In this document: positions 35,734 to 44,678 of the stretch, in pieces
How positions within the stretch are numbered: position 1 is the first letter of the stretch
Layout: each line of letters begins with the position of its first letter
Assembly: GCA_016793115.1 (NCBI GenBank)
Contig: JAEUIN010000052.1
Span: forward strand, 26,445 to 90,444
Source of the DNA: Planctomycetaceae bacterium
GTDB lineage: Bacteria > Planctomycetota > Planctomycetia > Pirellulales > PNKZ01
DNA: 64,000 nt
Reading direction: 5' to 3'
Notes under the pieces: model-generated
Told to the model about the DNA's origin: nothing
Databases searched by the model: none
What the model saw: only the letters and a program-made list of their open reading frames with translations
Program-made: the position numbers and the translations under genes

Positions 35734-35853
35734 TCGTAGCGCCGACCGCAGCGGGCGGCCGTGTGCGCCGTCGCCGTCGAGGACGTCAAGCCTTCATGCT
35801 CCGCAGAGCCGTAATACGCCGGTTTTCTCTCGGCGAATCCAGCTTCCGACGGT

Positions 35854-35882
35854 TTGAACATTCGCCGACCGACCGGTACACT
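35854..35882 (+). promoter_or_regulatory. Promoter of gltA
   Basis: TTGAAC (35854-35859) and TACACT (35877-35882) are separated by exactly 17 bases. The transcript would start near 35890, giving a leader of about 94 bases. AAGGAG at 35969-35974 lies eight bases before the gltA ATG. Confidence 0.65.
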
Positions 35883-35982
35883 GCACGTTTCCAGTCGATA
35901 GACGGCGGGTCGGTCTGAAGATCGTCGCGTCGTTTCCCACCCATTGCCGTAGTCAGGTCCGCCGCTTCAAGGAGTAGCCTCG

Positions 35983-37272
35983 ATGGCCGAGGGCGCGAAG
36001 GTTAGTGTCGAAGGCAAAGAGATTACGCTTCCCACAGTGGTGGGAACGGAGAACGAAAAGGCGATCGACATCGGCGCCCTGCGTGCTCAAACCGGCTATA
36101 TCACGCTTGACGACGGGTTCGTCAACACCGGCTCGACGCAAAGCGCCATCACGTTTCTCGACGGCGAAAACGGCATCCTGCGTTATCGCGGCTATCCGAT
36201 CGAGCAGCTCTGCGAACAATGCGACTTCACGGAAGTCAGCTACTTGCTGATGTACGGCGAGTTGCCGAACGCCCACCAGCTCGAAGGCTTTCGCTCGTCG
36301 CTGCGCCGCCACACGATGCTGCATGAAGACATGCGGATGTTCTACAACGGGTTCCCGCGCGACGCGCACCCGATGGCCATCCTGAGCTCGGTCGTCGGCG
36401 CGCTGTCGACTTTCTATCAAGACTCGCTCGATCCGAAGAATCCGGCGGAAGTCGAAATGTCGATTTTCCGACTGATGGCCAAATTGCCGACGATCGCGGC
36501 GTTGAGCCATAAGAAGTCTGTCGGGCAACCGTTCATCTACCCGAAGAACTCGCTGGAGTATGTCGAAAACTTTCTCCACATGATGTTCGCCGTGCCGAGC
36601 GAAGATTACGAAGTCGACGGCGATTTCGTCGACGCCCTCAATCTGCTCTTCATCGTGCATGCCGACCATGAGCAAAATTGCAGCACGTCGACCGTCCGCA
36701 TGGTCGGCTCGAGCGACGCTAACTTGTTCGCTTCGATTTCGGCCGGCATTTGCGCTCTATGGGGGCCGCTGCACGGCGGCGCCAATCAAGCCTGCGTCGA
36801 AATGCTCGAAGCCATCAAAGCCGACGGCGGCAACTCGAAGAAGTACATCGACATGGCCAAAGACAAGAAGTCGGGCTTCCGGCTGATGGGTTTCGGCCAC
36901 CGCGTGTATAAGAACTACGATCCGCGGGCGACGATCATCAAGCGCACCTGCGACAAGCTCTTAAGGAAGTTGAAGATCAAAGACCCGATCTTCGATATCG
37001 CTCAAGAGCTCGAACAAGCCGCGCTCAACGATTCCTATTTTATCGAGCGCAAGCTCTATCCGAACGTCGACTTCTATTCCGGCATCATTTACCGAGCGAT
37101 GGGCTTTCCTGTCGAAATGTTCACGGTGCTCTTTGCGCTCGGCCGTTTGCCGGGCTGGATCGCTCACTGGAAGGAGATGCATCAATCGCCGTCGAAGAAG
37201 ATCTGTCGCCCTCGGCAGATCTACAATGGTTACACCGAGCGGAAATTCGTTCCGCTGCACGAGCGCGCCTAA
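35983..37272 (+). CDS. gltA: Citrate synthase
   Basis: A 429-residue type II citrate synthase that condenses oxaloacetate and acetyl-CoA at the entry of the TCA cycle. The catalytic residues are His264 (GPLHGGANQ), His306 (MGFGHRVYKNYDPR) and an Asp in VDFYSGIIY. HADHEQNCSTSTVR is the conserved substrate-site segment. Length and numbering closely follow the E. coli enzyme. A strong ribosome site, a consensus-like promoter and an intrinsic terminator make it a single-gene transcription unit. Confidence 0.97.
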   Translation: MAEGAKVSVEGKEITLPTVVGTENEKAIDIGALRAQTGYITLDDGFVNTGSTQSAITFLDGENGILRYRGYPIEQLCEQCDFTEVSYLLMYGELPNAHQLEGFRSSLRRHTMLHEDMRMFYNGFPRDAHPMAILSSVVGALSTFYQDSLDPKNPAEVEMSIFRLMAKLPTIAALSHKKSVGQPFIYPKNSLEYVENFLHMMFAVPSEDYEVDGDFVDALNLLFIVHADHEQNCSTSTVRMVGSSDANLFASISAGICALWGPLHGGANQACVEMLEAIKADGGNSKKYIDMAKDKKSGFRLMGFGHRVYKNYDPRATIIKRTCDKLLRKLKIKDPIFDIAQELEQAALNDSYFIERKLYPNVDFYSGIIYRAMGFPVEMFTVLFALGRLPGWIAHWKEMHQSPSKKICRPRQIYNGYTERKFVPLHERA

Positions 37273-37301
37273 GGCATAGTCCCTTAAGATTCAAATCAAA
37301 G

Positions 37302-37328
37302 TGCGGCCGGTTGTGCCGGCCGCATTTT
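37302..37328 (+). terminator. Intrinsic terminator of gltA
   Basis: A nine-base stem (tgcggccgg / ccggccgca, loop ttgtg) is followed by TTTT, starting 30 bases after the gltA stop. Confidence 0.85.
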
Positions 37329-37452
37329 GATTGCGCCGCCGTACCTCTCGGTAAGTTGTCGCGAAGCGATCGGCGTAGCCTGTCGGTCCAACCGCCCTCG
37401 CGATCTGCGGAAAGCCGACGTCCCCTCTTCTCTCAGTGAGCGTCGTGGCCCC

Positions 37453-38187
37453 TTAGAACTCGCGTTTTTTCGGTTCAAGCTTCTTCGGCGACGGCTTGGG
37501 AGCCGCGGCGGACTTCTTCGGTTTGGCGGGCATCTCCGGCGGCGACGGCAGTTCGTTTGCCGTCGGCGATTGCGCCGGAACGATGGTGCCGTCCGACAAT
37601 CGTAAATCGCCGTTCGGCAATTGAAACGCCCTGTCGACGAGCGGTTCGTCGTAGCTCGCTTGAGTCGAATAGCCGTAATCATACGCGTACGGCGCCGCCG
37701 CGTAGTACTCCGGCATCACGGTGATCATCGCCGCGTGCCCGCGACCAAGCCCTTGGCTCGGCGAGTAACGTCGCTCATTAGGCGTGCCCGGGTTGTCGAC
37801 CACCAGCGCGGTTCCCTTCGAGCCGTGGTTCGGCACGACGGCGTACGAACCGAAATGTTGCCAACCGTAAAACGGTTGCGAGCCGTAGATCGGACGATAG
37901 ACGTAGCCGTTTCCGCCGTGGGTCGAAATTGTTTCGTGGCCGATCGGCTGCGCCGCGCCGATATAAAGACCGCGATATCCGCCCAACAGGTTATAGCCGA
38001 CGCTGAACGGATCCATTTGCCAATTTTGAAGCGTCGTCCAACTTGGTTGCGGTGCCGCCGGGGCGTAATCGTACGGATCGATGGTCCCGTAGCTCGCCGT
38101 GGTTTGTGCCGTCGCCGAACCGACCAAAACAAAACTCGCAAACAACGCCGCGGAAGCGCCGGCGCGAACGGAAGTGTGAACGTTCAT
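37453..38187 (-). CDS. Exported Tyr/Gly/Pro-rich protein of unknown function
   Basis: A 244-residue protein with a signal peptide (SAALFASFVLVGSATAQ). The start at 38187 is preferred to a longer frame because it gives that signal. The mature part is rich in Tyr, Gly and Pro, for example NLLGGYRGLYIGAAQPIGHE and YAAAPYAYDYGYSTQASY. It ends in a Pro/Lys-rich tail (AAAPKPSPKKLEPKKREF). It looks like a surface or envelope structural protein. No enzyme motif is visible. It is the last gene of a minus-strand series that starts with addB. Confidence 0.72.
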   Translation of the reverse strand: MNVHTSVRAGASAALFASFVLVGSATAQTTASYGTIDPYDYAPAAPQPSWTTLQNWQMDPFSVGYNLLGGYRGLYIGAAQPIGHETISTHGGNGYVYRPIYGSQPFYGWQHFGSYAVVPNHGSKGTALVVDNPGTPNERRYSPSQGLGRGHAAMITVMPEYYAAAPYAYDYGYSTQASYDEPLVDRAFQLPNGDLRLSDGTIVPAQSPTANELPSPPEMPAKPKKSAAAPKPSPKKLEPKKREF

Positions 38188-38399
38188 AACGACCTCGGAA
38201 GAAGTGACCGGTTGCCGAATCGAGAAACGCCGCGCCGCCAAACGGAGCGCGACATGCTACGGCGATCGTTGTGCCCGCACGAAACTAGCGATTCGTGCGC
38301 CGGTGACCGAGCTATCCGACGATGCTACGATGCGGCCCAATGCAGCGTCAAGCGCCGAGCGGAAGTTCGGGTGAGGCAACTCGGCGAAGGCGCCGCTTC

Positions 38400-39095
38400 T
38401 TATGAAGCCGCGACGCTCTGTCCGAGCCGCGTCTTAAGCGACTGTAAGGCGGCGATCGATTCGAGCCCCTGCAAGCCGAAACACTCCCAGAGCAACAGCA
38501 GAGCGCCGTTCACCGACCCGGCCGCGAGTTCATTGCGCAAACTCATCGCTTTTTGGAGAAACTGGGGTCGTTCGGCAAGCTGTTCCTGAAAACGCTTGGC
38601 GCATTCGCGGCCGCGAGATTGAGTGACGTCGAGCAGTCCGGCGAGTACGTAGCCGGCTCCCTCCATATCATTTGCCATCACCCGTTCCGCAAAGGCCTGG
38701 AACGAAATCGGGTGAGCTGCCGGGAGAGCGGGCGGCGGCGCCGCCCCGTTGTGGGCGGCGTCGGCGTAGTAAGTGTGACCCTCAAGTTCCGCGGTCTCTT
38801 CCGGCGCAGTCTCAGGTTCGTAAGCGATCGCCGGTTGGACGGACGAACCGCCCAGGTCTTCCTCCGTCGGCGCGGGAGCGTCTTCGATCGGCGGCAAATT
38901 GTTGAGCAACATATGGACGTTGTTCAACCGCATGCCGATCTGCTCTTGTACGGCGTCGATCTCCCCGCCGAACGAAAGCCCCAACGCGTCCTCAAGTATC
39001 GCATCGCGACTCTCCAAGACACGTTCCGTCAGACGCTCGGCCAGAATGTCGCGCGCCTGTTGCAGAATCGAGATCGCTCGTGCCCGATCGTTCAT
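38400..39095 (-). CDS. Conserved-looking hypothetical, predicted cytoplasmic
   Basis: A 231-residue protein without signal or membrane segments. It has an N-terminal helical region (1-65, MNDRARAISILQQARDILAE), an acidic Pro-rich middle (70-125), and a C-terminal helical domain (130-225, including FAERVMANDMEGAGYVLAGL). The ends look folded and the middle disordered. I recognise no family. Codon use matches its neighbours. It lies 194 bases after the small membrane protein gene on the same strand. Confidence 0.7.
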   Translation of the reverse strand: MNDRARAISILQQARDILAERLTERVLESRDAILEDALGLSFGGEIDAVQEQIGMRLNNVHMLLNNLPPIEDAPAPTEEDLGGSSVQPAIAYEPETAPEETAELEGHTYYADAAHNGAAPPPALPAAHPISFQAFAERVMANDMEGAGYVLAGLLDVTQSRGRECAKRFQEQLAERPQFLQKAMSLRNELAAGSVNGALLLLWECFGLQGLESIAALQSLKTRLGQSVAAS

Positions 39096-39289
39096 TCCGA
39101 CGACCTCCGCAATCCATCAAACCCGACCGCCGGCGCGGCGGGACTGCCCGCGACGACTATGTGCCGAAGCTTCGTCGCTCGGCCCCGCATAACTCGTCGG
39201 AGGCATTACTATCCAGAATAGGCGCGACGCGCCGCAGCGGCAACTGATTTTAAGCCCGCGCAACGGGGCACTTAGCCGCTTCGCGACAA

Positions 39290-39790
39290 CTACCCGGAAT
39301 TTCCCGCCGATTGGGCGGGTGCGGCGGTGGTTTTCGGTTTGTGGTCGATGCTTTTCAACACGTTGGACAACAAGATTACCAGCAAGGCCAAAGACACGAG
39401 CACCGTCAGCCAAGTTCCTGCTTTTTGTCGTAGTTTTTGTCCTAATTCGCTGCGGCCGACCAAGAAGCTGGCCAATGCGAACACGCCGAAGGCCACGAGC
39501 ACCTTGATCCCGAAAAACATGTGATACTTCGTCCCCTTCAGATCGTAGCGGCCGATGATCGTGAAGAAATTGAGCAACCCGGTGGCGATTAGCACTGTGA
39601 TCGCTCCCATCACGACCTTCGCCCAGCGGCTGCGAACTCCTTCGCGCAGTTGCTTCCGCTCCGTTTCGGGCAGATGCTCGGAGGCGGGGTGCAAGGCGAA
39701 CTTCATGAAAATCGCGCCGCCGACGGCCGCGGCCGCCGCGGTGATGTGAAGCCAACGCGAGATCAGCTGTACCGGGTCGATGTCGTTCAT
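39290..39790 (-). CDS. Four-helix membrane protein (CopD-like)
   Basis: A 166-residue membrane protein with helices at about 9-30, 59-79, 90-111 and 126-144. The first begins ISRWLHITAAAAAVGG, which has the Trp-Leu-His pattern of CopD and related haem or copper membrane proteins. The third includes FFGIKVLVAFGVFALAS. The start at 39790 is chosen because it directly precedes the first helix. A copper or haem role is only suggested. It follows cca after 98 bases. Confidence 0.7.
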   Translation of the reverse strand: MNDIDPVQLISRWLHITAAAAAVGGAIFMKFALHPASEHLPETERKQLREGVRSRWAKVVMGAITVLIATGLLNFFTIIGRYDLKGTKYHMFFGIKVLVAFGVFALASFLVGRSELGQKLRQKAGTWLTVLVSLALLVILLSNVLKSIDHKPKTTAAPAQSAGNSG

Positions 39791-39888
39791 GGTGTTGTCG
39801 ATTGTTAAAGACGGGGCGATCGATGACTGCAGCGGACGACTGCGATTGATCGTAGGCGACCGCTCAGGCAACGTCCAGTCGCTCCGCG

Positions 39889-41139
39889 TTATCCGGCTCG
39901 GAGCCGGTCGACCAACGCGATGGCCTCGGCCGCGGTTCGAACCTCGCCGTCGAGTTGAGCGCTGCGCGCCGCTTGTAAGAGCCCGGCGAATTCGCGGCCC
40001 GGCTTCAATCCATGTCGCACGAGATCGTCTCCCGTAACCAGCGGCGGCGGATCAAGTTCGCCGCGCGGCAAACCGAGTTTCTCGCGGCAATACTTCACGT
40101 CGTTCAACGGTTGCTCAGTCGCCGCGGCGCGGGCCTCGGCCAACGTAACCAAATGGCCGCCCCACTCGTGGGCCAACAACGGTTGCAAGGCCGACCATTT
40201 CTTTTCCGCCGCGCCCTCCAGCGCGGCGATATTCTTCACCAGCCACACGACCTGTTCCCGCTCGTCGTTCGACATCCGCCAGCGCCGCAATACGGCGTTG
40301 GCCGTCGCCGCGGCTTCCGGTGTTTGAAAAAGCAACGCCGCCAGCACGACGGCCGGATCGAACACGGCGTGACGATCCAACAGCTCAAGCACCGCGAGCC
40401 CGAGCGATTGGTGTTCCGCGGAGAGTTCGTGGAACTCCGGCAGGATCGCGCGGGCCAAACCCAAGGCGAGCAATAGTCCGACCGCCGTCGCCGCTCCGCG
40501 CTTGTTGAACATCCCGCGCACCTCTTGCGCGATCCGCTCCGGGCTGACGACCAGAATCTCGTGCGCCGCGGCTTCGATCGCGGCGCGCGTGTCGCCGTCG
40601 AGCGTGAAACCGAACGTCGACGCCATCCGCACGCCGCGGAGCATGCGGAGCTTGTCTTCTTGGAAGCGCAATCGTGCATCGCCGACGGCCCGCACGAGTT
40701 TTCGCTCGAGATCGTCGCGGCCGCCGACGTAATCGATCACTTGGCGTCGTGTCGGATCGTAGAACAGGGCGTTCATTGTGAAGTCGCGCCGCCGTGCGTC
40801 TTCCTCCGCATCGGTGAAGACTACGGCGTCCGGGCGGCGGCCGTCGGAATAGTCGGCGTCGCGGCGAAACGTAGCGACTTCGACCGTGCCGGCCTCGCGC
40901 GGCCCGACGACGACGATGACTCCGAACGCGGCTCCCACGGCCAACGTTCGTCGCTTGCCGAAAAGGTCGCGCACTTGCTCCGGCCGAGCGCTCGTCGCCA
41001 CGTCGTAATCTTTGGGGATGAGTCCCAAAAGTTCGTCGCGGACGCAGCCGCCCGCCCAATACGCGGTATGGCCGGCCGCGCGGAGTTTCTCCAGCACGTC
41101 GACGGCGAAGCGGCGTTGCGCGGCGTGATCGTGCGTCAT
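39889..41139 (-). CDS. cca: CCA tRNA nucleotidyltransferase / poly(A) polymerase family
   Basis: A 416-residue class II nucleotidyltransferase. The head domain has GGCVRDELLGLIPKDYDVAT, with the metal-binding Asp pair in DYD. RRRDFTMNALFYDP and RFQEDKLRMLRGVRMAST are the nucleotide-recognition motifs. Both tRNAs in this window lack an encoded CCA, so CCA addition is needed in this organism, which favours that activity over poly(A) polymerase. The ATG overlaps the addA stop by four bases (ATGA). Confidence 0.9.
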   Translation of the reverse strand: MTHDHAAQRRFAVDVLEKLRAAGHTAYWAGGCVRDELLGLIPKDYDVATSARPEQVRDLFGKRRTLAVGAAFGVIVVVGPREAGTVEVATFRRDADYSDGRRPDAVVFTDAEEDARRRDFTMNALFYDPTRRQVIDYVGGRDDLERKLVRAVGDARLRFQEDKLRMLRGVRMASTFGFTLDGDTRAAIEAAAHEILVVSPERIAQEVRGMFNKRGAATAVGLLLALGLARAILPEFHELSAEHQSLGLAVLELLDRHAVFDPAVVLAALLFQTPEAAATANAVLRRWRMSNDEREQVVWLVKNIAALEGAAEKKWSALQPLLAHEWGGHLVTLAEARAAATEQPLNDVKYCREKLGLPRGELDPPPLVTGDDLVRHGLKPGREFAGLLQAARSAQLDGEVRTAAEAIALVDRLRAG

Positions 41140-44100
41140 CGTTTCTCGCTCTGAGTGAGAGCCGCAGCGAGTTGCCGGTTCACCGTCGCAATCGTCCGCT
41201 CCCGCTCCTGCTTCGTCCAAGCGAGCGAGAATTCCCGGCCGCCGCGGAGGAAGAAGAGAGTTAGCTCATCGGGCGGGCGTCCGAGAATCTCTTCGACCGC
41301 GAGGGCATACACGGCCAACTGCAGTTTGTAGGGGGCGGCCGTCGTGGTCACATCGTCTCCGGCGACCAGATGGGATTTGTAGTCGACGACATGCCACCGG
41401 TCGTCGCCGGCTTGGTAGAGCAAATCGATAAAGCCTTGGAAGTAAATCCCGTCGGCCGCGGCTTTTCCAAGCGGCCAACTCAACAGAAACTCCAACTCGC
41501 GATGGACCGCCCTGGCCTGAGCCACCTCCGCCCCGCGCGGCGAGCGAAGAAAGCCGTCGACTAAGGCGGCCAAGTCCGCGACGTCGGCCTCGACGTATTG
41601 CTGCGCGCCGCGCGCGTGACGGCGGACGAGTGCATCGATCGTCGCTGCGCGCCGTGTCGACGAAGTCGTATAGTCCCAGGCGGCGAGCACGTCGTGCGCG
41701 ACGATGCCGCGCATGCGCGCGTCGAGCTCGCCCGCCAAGGCCGCTTCCGTCGCCAATTCACGCTCTTCGTCGGCCTTCGTCTCGGTGAGCAAATCACCGG
41801 AGATGCGGGAAAAGGAGAAGCGGCGTCGCGCCGTCGAAATCCACTCGATCGGCTCAGTCCCCGGAAGGAGTTGCGTCGCCCCGGCCTTACGCTGCCGTTC
41901 GACCTGCTGCAACATTTTTTGCCAGTCCGGACGAGTGCGTTTGGCGATGGAGCCCTCGTCGACTTCCGGTCGCTCGATGACGACCCGCACGTCCGGCCGG
42001 CCGCACCCGTCTAGCACTCTGCCCAGGAATGCGCCGGTCACTAGGTCGAATCGCTCGGCCAGCACCTTGCGCCACTCGCCTCGCGGTTCCGCCGCGTCGT
42101 TCACGCCGGATGAGAGAATTAATCGATCCGCGGCTCGCGTCACGGCCACGTAGAACAAACGCCGACTCTCCGCTTCGTCTTGCTCGTTTTCGATCTGCCG
42201 ATACAGGTCGATACCGCTCGGCAACTTCTCGCCGTACGGTGCCCCGACGACCGGCCCTAACTCCGAATCGAAGGCGATGCCGGCGCGATTGTGTTGCCGC
42301 TTCCGTTCCAAATCGGGCACGAAGACGATCGGAAACTCCAACCCCTTCGATTGGTGAATCGACATGAGCCGCACGACGTCGGCCCCTTCGGCGAACGCCG
42401 CCGCGGGAGCTTCGTCCGGCTGTTCGACGACCGACGTCGACAACTGTTCTATAAAAGCCGCCAGAGTGAAGATTCCCGAGCGATCGAAGCCGCGGGCCAT
42501 GTCGACTAGCTTGCGAAGATTCGCCAGCTTGCGATCGCCGAGAAACTCGGCCGTCACAATCGCGTCGTACGACGTGCGAGCGAGAATCTCTTGGACCAAT
42601 TCTGCGATCGGCAGGCGGTCTTTCAACTCGCGCAGCTCGCGAATCGTTCGCGCAGCAAATGACGCTCGTCGCAGCTCCTCGCCCATTAGGTCGTCCGCCA
42701 AGGACGGCGCGAACAACCCGCCGGCCAGTCCGTCGTCATGCTGGGCGAGATGGAACAGCGTTTCGTCGGCCAGCGAGAAGAAGGGGCTGCGCAGCACGCC
42801 GGCCAAGGCGATGTCGTCGCACGTCGAATCGAGAGTCTTGAGGAAATTCAACAGATCGTAAACTTCCTGTTGCGCGTAAAACGCCTTGCCGCCGACGACA
42901 TAGTAGGGCACGCCGTAGCGTTCGAGCGCCGCTTCGTAGAGCCCGACGTTGGAGAGTGCCCGAAACAGCAGGGCAAAGTCGCCGAACCGCGCCGGTCGTA
43001 ATCCGCCGGCGTTCTTCTCCCCCGGCACGGTCGGCTCGCCGCGATCGATCATTCCCCGAATATAGCGGGCGATCCAGTCCGCTTCGATGAGACGCAGCTG
43101 GTGAACGCTCGCGTCGCCGCCGCCGCCGGTCTCGTCGTCGCCGTTAACCGACGCATTTCGGTCGCCTTCCGCTTCGGCGGCCGTCGCCCACAGAAACTCG
43201 ACTGCGGGCGTCGGCGAGGCCTGTGCGCGGCGGGCGTGCAGTGGTTCGTATTCCGCGAACATCTCGCCGAACAAGCCGTTGACGAAATCCAGAATTGCCG
43301 GTTCGCTGCGAAAATTGAGCGACAGCGGCAACCTTCCCTTGGACGGCGTCTCGTCGCGCAGCGCTTGAAACACGCTGGGCTGCGCGCCTCGGAAGCGATA
43401 GATCGACTGCTTGGAATCGCCCACATGGAATAGCTTTTCGCGCCCTTTATGGCCGCCGCAGAGCGCGAGAATGAGCTCAACCTGCAATGAGTCTGTGTCC
43501 TGGCACTCGTCGACCAAGAGCAACTCGGTCTGCCTTGCAAGGCGTTCACGAAGCGATTTGCTGTTTGGGTCGGTCAGCAGCGCATGCGCTTTGAGCAGCA
43601 AGTCGTCGAAGTCGAGCACGCCAAGCGAGCGCTTGCGTTCCTCATACTGAGCTCGAACCGGCGCCGCGACGCGCACGAAACGCAGCGCCGCTTCGGCCGC
43701 GGTTCGCGCAGCTTGCGCGTCGAACGTAAATTGTTCACGCAGGGCGTCGACGGCCCCGCGCAGCTCCGCGAAGCAAGTCTTATAATCTTCATAGAGTTCT
43801 TCGTGCCCGGCCCAAGCCTTCTTCGCCGAGCACCCCTGCACCGTCGCGTTCTCGCGCAAGCTCGCGAGATCAAGCTCCGTCGGCTCTTCGTGCCGGATGC
43901 GCGCGAGAATTTCCTGCACGATCGCGGCCCGCTCGGCCAGCTTTTCCTGCGGCGCGCCTTGCGGCAATACTTCGTCAAGCAGCTTCCGCACCGCGGGCTC
44001 CTCACGAAAGCGAGCCAAAGCGCGGGGGCGAATCTTATCGTTATGAAACGCCTGCCATTTCGCGACCAATTGCATCGGCGCCAGCGGCAGCCAATCCTCG

Positions 44101-44678
44101 AATCGCAAATGAAACCGTTCGGCTAGCAGTTTGCCGATCCGTTCGCGGACGCCGCGCAGGTCGTAGCCTGCGGTCAATTCGATCATGTCGGCGTCGCCCG
44201 TCGCCAACAGCTCGCGCAACCGATCGTCGATCAACTCGCCGAGGAGCACGTCGGCCCCGGTCGGTTCCAGCACGGAGAACCGCGGGTCGAGCCCCGCCTC
44301 GACGGCATGGGCTCGCAACAACGATCCGCAAAACGAATGAATCGTGCTGATCTTCGCGGTGTCGAGGCGGCGGAGAATCTCGAGCCAATGCTTTTCCTCG
44401 GCCGGTTCGCACTGCATGAGCCGATCGCGAACAGCTGAGCGAATGCGCTGCCGCATCTCGCGCGCGGCGCGCTCGGTAAAAGTGATCGCGATCAATCGGC
44501 CGAGCTGCGACGACGCGTCGGTTTTGCCGTGAGGCTCAAGGTGGCTCAGGTAACGTTGCGTGAGTACGAACGTCTTCCCGCAGCCTGCGCCGGCCGAAAG
44601 GGCCACGCCGACGTCGCGCGTTTCAATCGCTTGCCGTTGTTGCGGCGTCAGCGTTGAGCGGGGAGCGGCGGTTGCCAT
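41136..44678 (-). CDS. addA: AddA-type helicase-nuclease subunit
   Basis: A 1180-residue UvrD-family helicase with a C-terminal nuclease, one half of the AddAB complex that resects double-strand breaks for RecA. Walker A is SAGAGCGKTFVLTQRYLSHL (about 24-43), and LLLVDECQDTDSLQ is motif II. MSIHQSKGLEFPIVF and FYVAVTRAADRL are late helicase motifs. The RecB-type nuclease motif FQGFIDLLYQ then WHVVDYKSHL lies near 1080-1105. The start at 44678 overlaps the addB end by 31 bases; a longer frame upstream is addB sequence. Confidence 0.95.
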   Translation of the reverse strand: MATAAPRSTLTPQQRQAIETRDVGVALSAGAGCGKTFVLTQRYLSHLEPHGKTDASSQLGRLIAITFTERAAREMRQRIRSAVRDRLMQCEPAEEKHWLEILRRLDTAKISTIHSFCGSLLRAHAVEAGLDPRFSVLEPTGADVLLGELIDDRLRELLATGDADMIELTAGYDLRGVRERIGKLLAERFHLRFEDWLPLAPMQLVAKWQAFHNDKIRPRALARFREEPAVRKLLDEVLPQGAPQEKLAERAAIVQEILARIRHEEPTELDLASLRENATVQGCSAKKAWAGHEELYEDYKTCFAELRGAVDALREQFTFDAQAARTAAEAALRFVRVAAPVRAQYEERKRSLGVLDFDDLLLKAHALLTDPNSKSLRERLARQTELLLVDECQDTDSLQVELILALCGGHKGREKLFHVGDSKQSIYRFRGAQPSVFQALRDETPSKGRLPLSLNFRSEPAILDFVNGLFGEMFAEYEPLHARRAQASPTPAVEFLWATAAEAEGDRNASVNGDDETGGGGDASVHQLRLIEADWIARYIRGMIDRGEPTVPGEKNAGGLRPARFGDFALLFRALSNVGLYEAALERYGVPYYVVGGKAFYAQQEVYDLLNFLKTLDSTCDDIALAGVLRSPFFSLADETLFHLAQHDDGLAGGLFAPSLADDLMGEELRRASFAARTIRELRELKDRLPIAELVQEILARTSYDAIVTAEFLGDRKLANLRKLVDMARGFDRSGIFTLAAFIEQLSTSVVEQPDEAPAAAFAEGADVVRLMSIHQSKGLEFPIVFVPDLERKRQHNRAGIAFDSELGPVVGAPYGEKLPSGIDLYRQIENEQDEAESRRLFYVAVTRAADRLILSSGVNDAAEPRGEWRKVLAERFDLVTGAFLGRVLDGCGRPDVRVVIERPEVDEGSIAKRTRPDWQKMLQQVERQRKAGATQLLPGTEPIEWISTARRRFSFSRISGDLLTETKADEERELATEAALAGELDARMRGIVAHDVLAAWDYTTSSTRRAATIDALVRRHARGAQQYVEADVADLAALVDGFLRSPRGAEVAQARAVHRELEFLLSWPLGKAAADGIYFQGFIDLLYQAGDDRWHVVDYKSHLVAGDDVTTTAAPYKLQLAVYALAVEEILGRPPDELTLFFLRGGREFSLAWTKQERERTIATVNRQLAAALTQSEKR

